6,204 nucleotides of DNA, taken from Kiritimatiellia bacterium (GTDB lineage: Bacteria > Verrucomicrobiota > Kiritimatiellia > RFP12 > UBA1067). Within the stretch, counting starts at the first letter, position 1. The number at the start of each line of letters is the position of its first letter. Of the stretch, positions 1-5,972 are shown in pieces. Position numbers and translations under genes: made by a program. A model generated the notes under the pieces. That model had not been told where the DNA came from and searched no databases. It worked only from the letters and a program-made list of their open reading frames with translations. The stretch spans positions 1 through 6,204 of the forward strand of contig JAGCJE010000012.1 of the NCBI GenBank assembly GCA_017648225.1. The letters are read 5' to 3'.

Positions 1-251
1 GCGTCGCAAGGACGCGCAAATCGCCCATATCAAAAGTGGAGCACGGTTGCAGCAACATCCGCCGCGTTATGTAAAGTCACGGCAGGAATAAGGAGTGATA
101 AGATTATAGTTATTACTGTTGTACAGACGAGGAATCGCTTTTCAGATTTTTAGACGATAAAACATCAGTTCTACACAATAAAATCAGGTATACAACAAAA
201 TTCAGCCCTATAAACTGGGATATTCCAGCTAAGTGTGGATGAACGGGGTAC
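1..251. other. Unassigned spacer downstream of the DUF21 pair
   Basis: No gene can be supported here. Bases 1-91 are GC-rich and open on both strands. A plus-strand frame runs from base 2 to a TAA at 89-91 (29 codons, ending KSRQE). A minus-strand ATG at 58-56 opens a frame (starting MLLQPCSTFDMGDLRVLAT) that leaves the window. That ATG lacks a good Shine-Dalgarno sequence, although a TATAAT lies upstream of it on the minus strand (103-108) without a recognisable -35. Neither peptide is one I recognise. Bases 92-235 are AT-rich, with no open frame of note. A weak hairpin (213-218 with 225-230) follows the last DUF21 gene but lacks a good U-run. The first 15 bases can form a 5-bp GCGTC/GACGC hairpin. 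Confidence 0.5.
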
Positions 252-890
252 TCAGTCGCGCAATGCGTCTAAAAGCGCTTCGGGCGTAATTTTTTTGCCT
301 TTTGCGCGAAGAACGACAATTCTTCCGATCAAAGCGCTTTCAACGTCTGAAATGCAGACACCATCCTTGCGATCCTCCAATATCCGCATAAGATCGCCGG
401 CCGTAAGACGTTCCTTATTCTTTTTAGGCGGAACGAAGAAGTCGGTAAGCTTTATCGCAATGAACGTCACAGGACTGAGAATAAGCGAAACAAGGCGGAA
501 CGGACCGCTCAAAAGGAGAATACGCCTTAAAGGTCTCGCCGAACAGAGAAGCTTCGGCATGAATTCAGACGTATAAAGAACTACGAAAGCCGCGAAGAAA
601 CTCCAAAGGACGCTCGCGATTTCATTTTGAGAAAATAGATATACCGATAGAGCCGCCGTCGCCGCTGAATACGAAACATTGGCGAGGTTGTTGCCGATAA
701 GAAGCGTCGTTGTCGTCCAACCCATATCAGAAAGAGCTCTCTGAACTCGCTTCGCCCTCACTCCACCCTCTCGCGCCATGTGGAGAATGCGCTCGCGACT
801 GACCGAAAGAAAGGCCGTTTCAGTTCCAGAGAAAAACGCTGAAAAAAGCAACGCGACCAACGCACCCAGCAAAAGAAGAAAAATCGTCAT
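252..890 (-). CDS. CBS-less DUF21 (CNNM/CorC-family) membrane protein
   Basis: An integral membrane protein of 212 residues consisting of a DUF21 (CNNM transmembrane) domain and a short cytoplasmic tail. Visible family marks are the FSGTET turn after the first hydrophobic segment (residues 20-25), GNNLAN (66-71) and SEFMPK (108-113), the last standing where the family usually has GEITPK. Hydrophobic segments lie near 2-22, 60-83, 93-112 and 125-150. The tail (about 160-212) resembles the linker that normally leads into the first CBS domain, then stops before the MTPR-type motif. CBS and CorC_HlyC domains are therefore absent, and no remnant of them follows the TGA. The start overlaps the stop of the upstream full-length paralogue (ATGA) and has a strong GGAGGAGG seven bases ahead, so coupled translation is likely. 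Family members are linked to Mg2+ (or Co2+) transport. A role as heterodimer partner of the upstream protein is inference. Family assignment is confident, exact function is not. Confidence 0.85.
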   Translation of the reverse strand: MTIFLLLLGALVALLFSAFFSGTETAFLSVSRERILHMAREGGVRAKRVQRALSDMGWTTTTLLIGNNLANVSYSAATAALSVYLFSQNEIASVLWSFFAAFVVLYTSEFMPKLLCSARPLRRILLLSGPFRLVSLILSPVTFIAIKLTDFFVPPKKNKERLTAGDLMRILEDRKDGVCISDVESALIGRIVVLRAKGKKITPEALLDALRD

Positions 891-2140
891 GCGTTATCCT
901 CCTCCGTTCTATTAACTTCTTCGTCAGTCTCAGCCAATATCTCCCAGTCGTCACCCGTTACGGCTCGCTCCTTCACTTCAATTTTAACAAGAGTAACGCG
1001 ACGGCGACGGCGTTTAAGAACAGTCGCGCGACACCCACCCGCCTCTATCTCCTGGCCGACATGAGGAATGCGCCCCGCGTGAAACTGGACCCATCCAGAA
1101 AGTCTATCTGCGTCTTCCGCTTCAAGCTCGACATCAAGTTCGCGGTTTATTTCATCGAGACTCGCGCGGGCGTCTATCTCCCATGTATTGGCGCCCGTAC
1201 GGACGATTTGAGGTTCATCCTTTGGGTTTCCGAAAACATTCGGTCCGACAATGAGCTCTAGAACATCGTTCTGCGAAATGAATCCCGCCGTTCCGCCGTA
1301 TTCGTCGAGCACTACGGCAACGGGCTTTCCGCTCTTTGCGAACATGACGAGCAGGTCATCGAGCGTCACCGTCTCCGGGACGAAAAGAGCATCGTCGATA
1401 ACGCCCGTTTTTACGTCGATAACGCCCTCAATAGCGTCGGGCGAACGGCGGAAAACCGGCAGATAGCGGTGAGTCGCCTGTTTTAAGCACTCTTCGCGTT
1501 CAGCCTCGTCAAGATCGATGTCATAGCCCTCAATATCCACGCGTGGCGTCATTTCGTCATTCGCGCAAAGTTCCGACAGGCGCAGGACACCTTCGACCAT
1601 TTCCGCATCCGCCTCGGTCACGGTGCCGTCTTCGACGGCGCTCTCCATGACAGAGATGAGCTCGCCGTCCGAAAGAGCGCGCCTCTCGCGCGCCAGCATC
1701 GGAGCGAAGGCTCTCGATGTAAACGCAAGGATCTTGTTGACCGGCGTAAAAAGAACCCTCCAGAACATCAGCATCGACGAATATGCCGGAGCGATCTCCT
1801 CGGTAAAGCGCAACGCAAGACGCTTGGGCGTGATTTCGCCGAAGACAAGAAGCAAAACCGTCATCACGGGAATCGCAAGCCACGCCTGCGACGGCCAATG
1901 CCGCGACAGGAGATAATACCCGATTGTCGACGCGGCGAAGTTGACGAACGTATTCCCCACAAGGAGCGTCGAAAAGAGGACGGCCTTGTCGGAGAGGCAA
2001 CGCCCTATCATCTCGTCGGCGGCGGGGTTGCGCGCTTTGATCCTCGCGCGCTGAGCCCCCGTCAACGAAAACAAAACCGTCTCGGCGCTCGAGAAAAACG
2101 CCGATAAAAGAAAAAGAACGACCAATGCCGCTATCAGCAT
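887..2140 (-). CDS. CNNM/CorC-family divalent cation (Mg2+) transporter, DUF21-CBS-CorC_HlyC
   Basis: A complete 417-residue protein of the family often annotated as hemolysin-related or CorB/CorC, whose bacterial members are implicated in Mg2+ export and Mg2+ tolerance. The DUF21 membrane domain covers about residues 1-145, with FSSAET (16-21), GNTFVN (62-67) and GEITPK (101-106), and hydrophobic stretches near 1-18, 52-78, 86-105 and 122-143. A linker leads to a CBS pair: the first starts at MTPR (197-200), the second holds VVLDEYGGTAG (276-286), a family hallmark. A CorC_HlyC domain follows at about 310-388, with a very basic KRRRRR patch (376-381), and the tail is acidic. Length and domain order are normal for the family. 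ATG is preceded six bases away by AAGGA. It starts 42 bases after glnA with no convincing terminator between, and it overlaps the next DUF21 gene by four bases, so the three probably form one operon. Cation specificity cannot be read from sequence. Confidence 0.93.
   Translation of the reverse strand: MLIAALVVLFLLSAFFSSAETVLFSLTGAQRARIKARNPAADEMIGRCLSDKAVLFSTLLVGNTFVNFAASTIGYYLLSRHWPSQAWLAIPVMTVLLLVFGEITPKRLALRFTEEIAPAYSSMLMFWRVLFTPVNKILAFTSRAFAPMLARERRALSDGELISVMESAVEDGTVTEADAEMVEGVLRLSELCANDEMTPRVDIEGYDIDLDEAEREECLKQATHRYLPVFRRSPDAIEGVIDVKTGVIDDALFVPETVTLDDLLVMFAKSGKPVAVVLDEYGGTAGFISQNDVLELIVGPNVFGNPKDEPQIVRTGANTWEIDARASLDEINRELDVELEAEDADRLSGWVQFHAGRIPHVGQEIEAGGCRATVLKRRRRRVTLVKIEVKERAVTGDDWEILAETDEEVNRTEEDNA
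898..905 (-). promoter_or_regulatory. Strong Shine-Dalgarno for the CBS-less DUF21 gene
   Basis: The minus strand reads GGAGGAGG, seven bases before the ATG at 890. It lies inside the last codons of the upstream CorC-type gene, whose TGA overlaps that ATG. The site fixes the start of the 212-residue protein and argues that it is efficiently translated, so it is unlikely to be a decaying remnant. Confidence 0.8.
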
Positions 2141-2182
2141 GGCCGTTCCTTTTTGTCCGTTTTAGAAAACGCCGTATTCAAT

Positions 2183-3682
2183 TTAGCCGCAGTAGAAGTA
2201 TGTCTTTACGAGCTTTGCGACTTCGGCGGGCTTCTTCTGGATATCGCGGCGGAGCGTGCGATCGTCGAACGCGCGAAGCTGCGAAAGGATTCCGTCGATC
2301 ATCGCGGGCGAGAATACGCCGCCCTCCTCGTAGACCGCGCGCTGCTCTTCGAGACAGTCGGCCGATGCGGCGCAGCTGTCGGGAAGAGTCGCGAGAGTCT
2401 TGAGAAGCTTCTCGTTCTCCTTCTTGTGGATATTGACGTTGACGTATGTCGCGTCGGCGACCTTGACGCCGTCCTTGAGCGAAAAACCGTAGCGGCACGC
2501 GACGGCGAGACCGGCCATCAGCAGATAGACGTTGGCCGAAGCGTCGGGCGAGCGCATCTCGACCGTCTGCTTCTCGGCGGTGTTGTACGCCGCGGCGGTC
2601 TCCTTCGGGTTAGCCTGCTTGCAAAGATCGGTCTTTGCAGTCCAGCCGAGCGGAACGCGGACGAGAACGGAGCGGTTGCGATCACCCCAGCAGACGTTCG
2701 TCGGAGCTTCCTGATGGGGAACTAAACGGAAGTAGCTCGTCGGATTCATGTTGCCGAACGCCGTGATGGAAGGAGCGAGCTTCATCATGCCTGCGATGGC
2801 GCGCTTTGCGGAATCGGAAATCTTGCCGCATTTAAGCATCTGATTCTTTCCGTTCTTCATAAGGCGCATGTGGACGTGGAGTCCAGAGCCCGCCTTGCCG
2901 ACGGTGATCTTCGGAGCAAACGTGATGTCGTAACCGTATTCGGCGCCGAGATTGCGGATCATCCACTTCGCGACCGTGAGCTGATTGGCGGCGTCTTCGG
3001 CGGCGCAGGGCAGGAACTCGATCTCGTTCTGCTCGTAGAGCTTGCCGTCCTGGGTGAAGTTGCCCACTTCGCTGTGGCCGTACTTGATGAGGCCGCCCGC
3101 GAGAGAAATGTAGTGCATGCACTTCTGGCGGAATTCGTTAAACTTCGCGAACGGAGCGGACTCGTGATAACCGCGCTGATCGACCGCGGGGAACGCGGCG
3201 GACTCGGGCGCGATCACGTAATATTCGAGCTCGCCCATCGCCTGGAACTCGAGGCCCGTCGCCTTCTTGAACGCGGCGCACGCCTTGCGGAGCGTATATT
3301 CGGGCGAAGATTCGAGAGGCTCGCCGTCCTTGTTGAAGAACGAGCAGAGAAGGCAGAGCGTGGGAAGCTTAGCGAAAGGATCGACAAACGCCGAGGAGAA
3401 ACGCGGAACGACGTAAAGGTCGGAACTCGACGCTTCGATGTAGCTGAAGAGCGAAGATCCGTCGACGCGCTCGCCGCACGAAAGAATCTCGTCGAGGTAT
3501 GCCTCGTCGTTCAAAACGAAGTTGAGCGTCTTGAGACGACCGTCGCCGCCCGGGTACATGAAGTTGACATGGCGGATACCCTGAGCCTTGATGAACTTCT
3601 TGATGTCGGCCTTGGTGAATGCCTCGCGAGGCTTCTTGATGCAAGCGACGATGTCGCAGACGTTGGCGTCAGTATTTAACAT
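2183..3682 (-). CDS. glnA: Glutamine synthetase, type I-like, long form
   Basis: Cytoplasmic enzyme joining ammonia to glutamate with ATP to give glutamine, the central step of nitrogen assimilation. Family members are dodecamers. At 499 residues it is longer than the usual 440-475. The beta-grasp part includes VDGSS (73-77, Asp74 matching the ammonium-site Asp). The catalytic part holds the metal and substrate residues: ELE (151-153), HSEV (Glu205), QNE (Glu220), GSGLHVH (265-271, His269), FRLVP (Arg319), QEAP (Glu325), NRS (Arg337), VRVP (Arg342) and EMR (Glu375, Arg377). Fifteen residues separate Glu205 and Glu220, against seven or eight in classical GSI, so a short insertion is present. 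The NLYDLP-type adenylylation motif of enteric enzymes is not seen, so GlnE control is unlikely. ATG has AAGGA eight bases ahead and an extended -10 promoter behind it. The final codons strongly favour AAG for lysine and G/C endings, suggesting high expression. Two DUF21 genes follow. Confidence 0.96.
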   Translation of the reverse strand: MLNTDANVCDIVACIKKPREAFTKADIKKFIKAQGIRHVNFMYPGGDGRLKTLNFVLNDEAYLDEILSCGERVDGSSLFSYIEASSSDLYVVPRFSSAFVDPFAKLPTLCLLCSFFNKDGEPLESSPEYTLRKACAAFKKATGLEFQAMGELEYYVIAPESAAFPAVDQRGYHESAPFAKFNEFRQKCMHYISLAGGLIKYGHSEVGNFTQDGKLYEQNEIEFLPCAAEDAANQLTVAKWMIRNLGAEYGYDITFAPKITVGKAGSGLHVHMRLMKNGKNQMLKCGKISDSAKRAIAGMMKLAPSITAFGNMNPTSYFRLVPHQEAPTNVCWGDRNRSVLVRVPLGWTAKTDLCKQANPKETAAAYNTAEKQTVEMRSPDASANVYLLMAGLAVACRYGFSLKDGVKVADATYVNVNIHKKENEKLLKTLATLPDSCAASADCLEEQRAVYEEGGVFSPAMIDGILSQLRAFDDRTLRRDIQKKPAEVAKLVKTYFYCG

Positions 3683-3712
3683 ATGTGTTTTCCTTAAGAT
3701 TTAACTCCCAAT

Positions 3713-3721
3713 ATTATATCA
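3713..3721 (-). promoter_or_regulatory. Extended -10 promoter of glnA
   Basis: The minus strand reads TGATATAAT, a perfect TATAAT hexamer with the TGn extension, 30 bases before the glnA ATG. No good -35 hexamer sits at the usual distance, which is common for extended -10 promoters of the housekeeping sigma factor. Transcription would start near 3706, giving a leader of about 24 bases that contains the AAGGA ribosome site (3691-3695). It lies in the clpB-glnA gap, so glnA can be transcribed independently of clpB. Confidence 0.65.
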
Positions 3722-3765
3722 AATCTTCAAGCGAATGCAGTAAAGAAACTGCGAGAAGCCGAAGT

Positions 3766-5850
3766 CTACGTTCCAGAGATGGAGATTTCACCCTTCTCCG
3801 CCGTGATTGCGACCGTCGCGCCGGGAGGATAGCGCCCTGCGACTATCGCCTTGGCGACGGGGTTCTCGAGCTCTCGCTGGATCGTGCGCTTTACGGGTCT
3901 CGCGCCGAACTGCGGATCGTATCCGCGCTCCGCGATAAGATCGAGCGCCGCATCGTCGATCTTGAGCGTAAGCTGGTTGTCTGCGAGACGCTTTGCAAAG
4001 TCGGCGATCTGAAGCTTGACGATTTCGCGTATCTCGTTCTTGCCGAGAGAATCGAATTCGAGAATTTCGTCGAGTCTGTTCAGAAACTCCGGCCTGAAAA
4101 TCTCGCCCAGCGTTTCCTTCGGGGCGTTTGACGTCATTATGACGACGGTATTCTTGAACGACACGGTGCGTCCGTGGCTGTCGGTAAGGCGTCCGTCGTC
4201 GAGAACCTGCAGAAGCATATTGAAGACGTCGGGATGAGCCTTTTCGATTTCGTCTAAGAGAACGACCGAGAACTGTTTGCGCCTCACCGCCTCGGTAAGC
4301 TGGCCGCCCTCATCAAAGCCGACATATCCGGGAGGTGCGCCAACTAGACGCGAAACGGCGAACTTCTCCATATATTCAGACATATCGAGCCGCACCATCG
4401 CGTTCTCGTCGTCGAACAACTCCTGGGCGAGCGCCTTGGCGAGCTCTGTCTTTCCGACTCCCGTTGGACCTAAAAAGAGGAACGCTCCGATAGGACGGTT
4501 ACGGTTTTTAATTCCCGCGCGCGAGCGGATTACCGCGTCGGACACCGCGCTTACCGCCTTGTCCTGACCGATGACGCGCTTATGGAGAGTTTCGGCCAAG
4601 CGCATAAGTTTCTCGCGCTCGCCTTCGACGAGCTTAGTCATCGGAATGCCGCTCCAGCGCGAAACCACCTCGGCGATTTCGTCAGCCGTCACCTCTTCTC
4701 TGAGTAAAACTTCGGCATTGTCCTTATTCGGATTATTCTCATGGGATTTAAGCTTCTTTTCAAGCTCTGGAATAACGCCGTATTTAAGACGGGCCGCCGT
4801 CTCGTTGTCACCTCTTGCAAGGGCATTCTCATAATTTATTCTCTCCTCTTCAAGTTTGTTTCGGACCTTGCGCACTTCTTCATGCGCAGCCTTTTCTTTC
4901 TGCCACTGGGCCGTCATTCTGTCAGCCTTCTCTTTCAATGAGGAAAGTTCGGTCTGCAATTCTGACAGACGTTTTTTCGACGCATCGTCTTTTTCCTTCT
5001 TAAGAGCGATCTCCTCAATCTCAAGACGGCGGACATGGCGCGAAATTTCGTCTAACTCTTTCGGGCACGAGTCCATCTCGGTTCTGATTCCGGCGCACGC
5101 CTCATCCAGAAGATCGATCGCCTTGTCGGGCAGGAACCTATCCTGGATATAGCGCGATGAAAGAACTACGGCACTTACGAGCGCTTCGTCACGGATGCTC
5201 ACGTTATGATACTTTTCAAAGCGTTCCTTGATGCCGCGCAGAATCGAAATCGTATCCTCCTCGTCGGGCGGATCGACCGTAACTGGCTGGAAGCGCCGCT
5301 CGAGCGCGGCGTCCGACTCCATATATTTACGGTACTCGTCGAGCGTAGTCGCCCCGACGCAGTGCAGTTCGCCACGCGCAAGCATTGGCTTAAGCATATT
5401 GCCGGCATCGGAAGACCCTTCACTCTTTCCCGCTCCGACGATTGTGTGGATTTCATCGATAAAGAGAATTATCTTACCGTCGGACTCTTTGATCTTTTTA
5501 AGAACCGACTTAAGGCGCTCCTCGAACTGACCGCGATACATCGCACCGGCCATCAACGCCGTCATATCGAGCGAAAAGACAATACGATCTTTAAGTCCGT
5601 CCGGAACATCGCCGCGGTTGATGCGCTGGGCAAGGCCCTCTACGATAGCGGTTTTTCCGACACCTGGCTCACCGATTAATACGGGATTGTTCTTGGTCTT
5701 TCGTGAAAGTATGCGGATAACGTCGCGAATCTCGGTGTCGCGGCCGATTACAGGATCAAGCTTGCCCGATTTCGCAAGCGCGGTAAGATCGGTGCCGTAT
5801 TTCTCAAGGCACTTTTCATTATCTTCAGGCGGTGTATAAGTAGCATTCAT
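3766..5850 (-). CDS. clpB: ClpB/Hsp104-type disaggregase lacking the N-terminal domain
   Basis: Cytoplasmic AAA+ unfoldase that pulls polypeptides out of aggregates together with DnaK; family members are hexamers. The 694 residues begin just before the first ATPase module. AAA1: Walker A GEPGVGKT (60-67), pore tyrosine in MYRGQFEERL (Tyr105), Walker B IILFIDE (127-133), sensor GATTLDEY (166-173), arginine finger ERR (184-186). A charged coiled-coil middle domain spans about 255-385, diagnostic of ClpB rather than ClpA or ClpX. AAA2: Walker A GPTGVGKT (461-468), pore GYVG (508-511), Walker B VVLLDE (529-534), NRLDE (591-595), sensor 2 GAR (649-651). No IGF/IGL ClpP-docking tripeptide is seen. 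The usual N-domain of about 145 residues is absent: an in-frame TAA lies at 5866-5868, just upstream, and ATG has AAGGAAGGAA at good spacing, so this is the true start. Only nine residues separate TSN (573-575) from FRPEF (585-589), about 20 fewer than in E. coli ClpB. A sigma-54-type promoter precedes it. Confidence 0.95.
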   Translation of the reverse strand: MNATYTPPEDNEKCLEKYGTDLTALAKSGKLDPVIGRDTEIRDVIRILSRKTKNNPVLIGEPGVGKTAIVEGLAQRINRGDVPDGLKDRIVFSLDMTALMAGAMYRGQFEERLKSVLKKIKESDGKIILFIDEIHTIVGAGKSEGSSDAGNMLKPMLARGELHCVGATTLDEYRKYMESDAALERRFQPVTVDPPDEEDTISILRGIKERFEKYHNVSIRDEALVSAVVLSSRYIQDRFLPDKAIDLLDEACAGIRTEMDSCPKELDEISRHVRRLEIEEIALKKEKDDASKKRLSELQTELSSLKEKADRMTAQWQKEKAAHEEVRKVRNKLEEERINYENALARGDNETAARLKYGVIPELEKKLKSHENNPNKDNAEVLLREEVTADEIAEVVSRWSGIPMTKLVEGEREKLMRLAETLHKRVIGQDKAVSAVSDAVIRSRAGIKNRNRPIGAFLFLGPTGVGKTELAKALAQELFDDENAMVRLDMSEYMEKFAVSRLVGAPPGYVGFDEGGQLTEAVRRKQFSVVLLDEIEKAHPDVFNMLLQVLDDGRLTDSHGRTVSFKNTVVIMTSNAPKETLGEIFRPEFLNRLDEILEFDSLGKNEIREIVKLQIADFAKRLADNQLTLKIDDAALDLIAERGYDPQFGARPVKRTIQRELENPVAKAIVAGRYPPGATVAITAEKGEISISGT

Positions 5851-5880
5851 TGTTTTATTCCTTCCTTACGCCAAAACAAA

Positions 5881-5897
5881 AGCAAAAGATGTGCCAA
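5881..5897 (-). promoter_or_regulatory. Sigma-54 (RpoN) -24/-12 promoter of clpB
   Basis: The minus strand reads TTGGCACATCTTTTGCT against the RpoN consensus TTGGCACGNNNNTTGCT, with one mismatch (A for G after GGCAC). The invariant GG (5895-5894) and GC (5883-5882) are separated by exactly ten bases, as required. Transcription would begin near 5870, giving a leader of about 20 bases that carries the AAGGAAGGAA ribosome site (5858-5867). No CIRCE repeat, sigma-32-type promoter or strong TATAAT competes in this gap. Sigma-54 promoters need an enhancer-binding ATPase, whose sites would fall upstream, inside the 3' end of the DUF2135 gene. Confidence 0.72.
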
Positions 5898-5913
5898 GCT
5901 AGATCTTTAGCCT

Positions 5914-5946
5914 AAAAAACAAACTCCGCGACATTTTGTCGCGGAG
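5914..5946 (-). terminator. Intrinsic terminator of the DUF2135 gene
   Basis: A perfect 9-bp GC-rich stem, CTCCGCGAC (5924-5932) with GTCGCGGAG (5938-5946), encloses a five-base loop. On the minus strand it is followed by TTTGTTTTTT, a classical U-run. It begins 26 bases after the DUF2135 stop codon and ends 16 bases before the clpB promoter element, separating the two transcription units. Confidence 0.92.
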
Positions 5947-5972
5947 CCGATACATTATGTCTCTAAATCTGA

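Noticed and set aside
213..230. Hairpin AACTGG/CCAGCT after the CBS-less DUF21 gene as a terminator
   Set aside because: About six pairs including a G-U, and the following sequence is interrupted by GGGC; the operon end may lie here but this is not good evidence.
235..576. Plus-strand open frame of 113 codons over the CBS-less DUF21 gene
   Set aside because: The minus-strand gene shows clear family motifs and a strong ribosome site; this frame shows neither.
2158..2171. CGTTTT/AAAACG inverted repeat between glnA and the CorC-type gene
   Set aside because: AT-rich stem with a two-base loop and only a short A-rich sequence after it; not a credible terminator.
2870..3679. Plus-strand open frame of 269 codons antisense to glnA
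   Set aside because: It lies wholly inside glnA. It is rich in Arg, Glu, Val and Leu, as expected of the complement of GC-ending codons, and shows no domain I recognise. The glnA motifs on the other strand are complete.
3737..3752. Hairpin GCAGT/ACTGC just after clpB as a terminator
   Set aside because: Only five base pairs, with no U-run after it on the minus strand; too weak to call.
3685..4131. Plus-strand open frame of 148 codons across the glnA-clpB gap
   Set aside because: Mostly the complement of the clpB 3' end; it starts inside the glnA promoter region and its product is unlike any known family.
5206..5679. Plus-strand open frame of 157 codons antisense to clpB
   Set aside because: It is the complement of conserved AAA1 coding sequence, with no recognisable family and no ribosome site I could defend.
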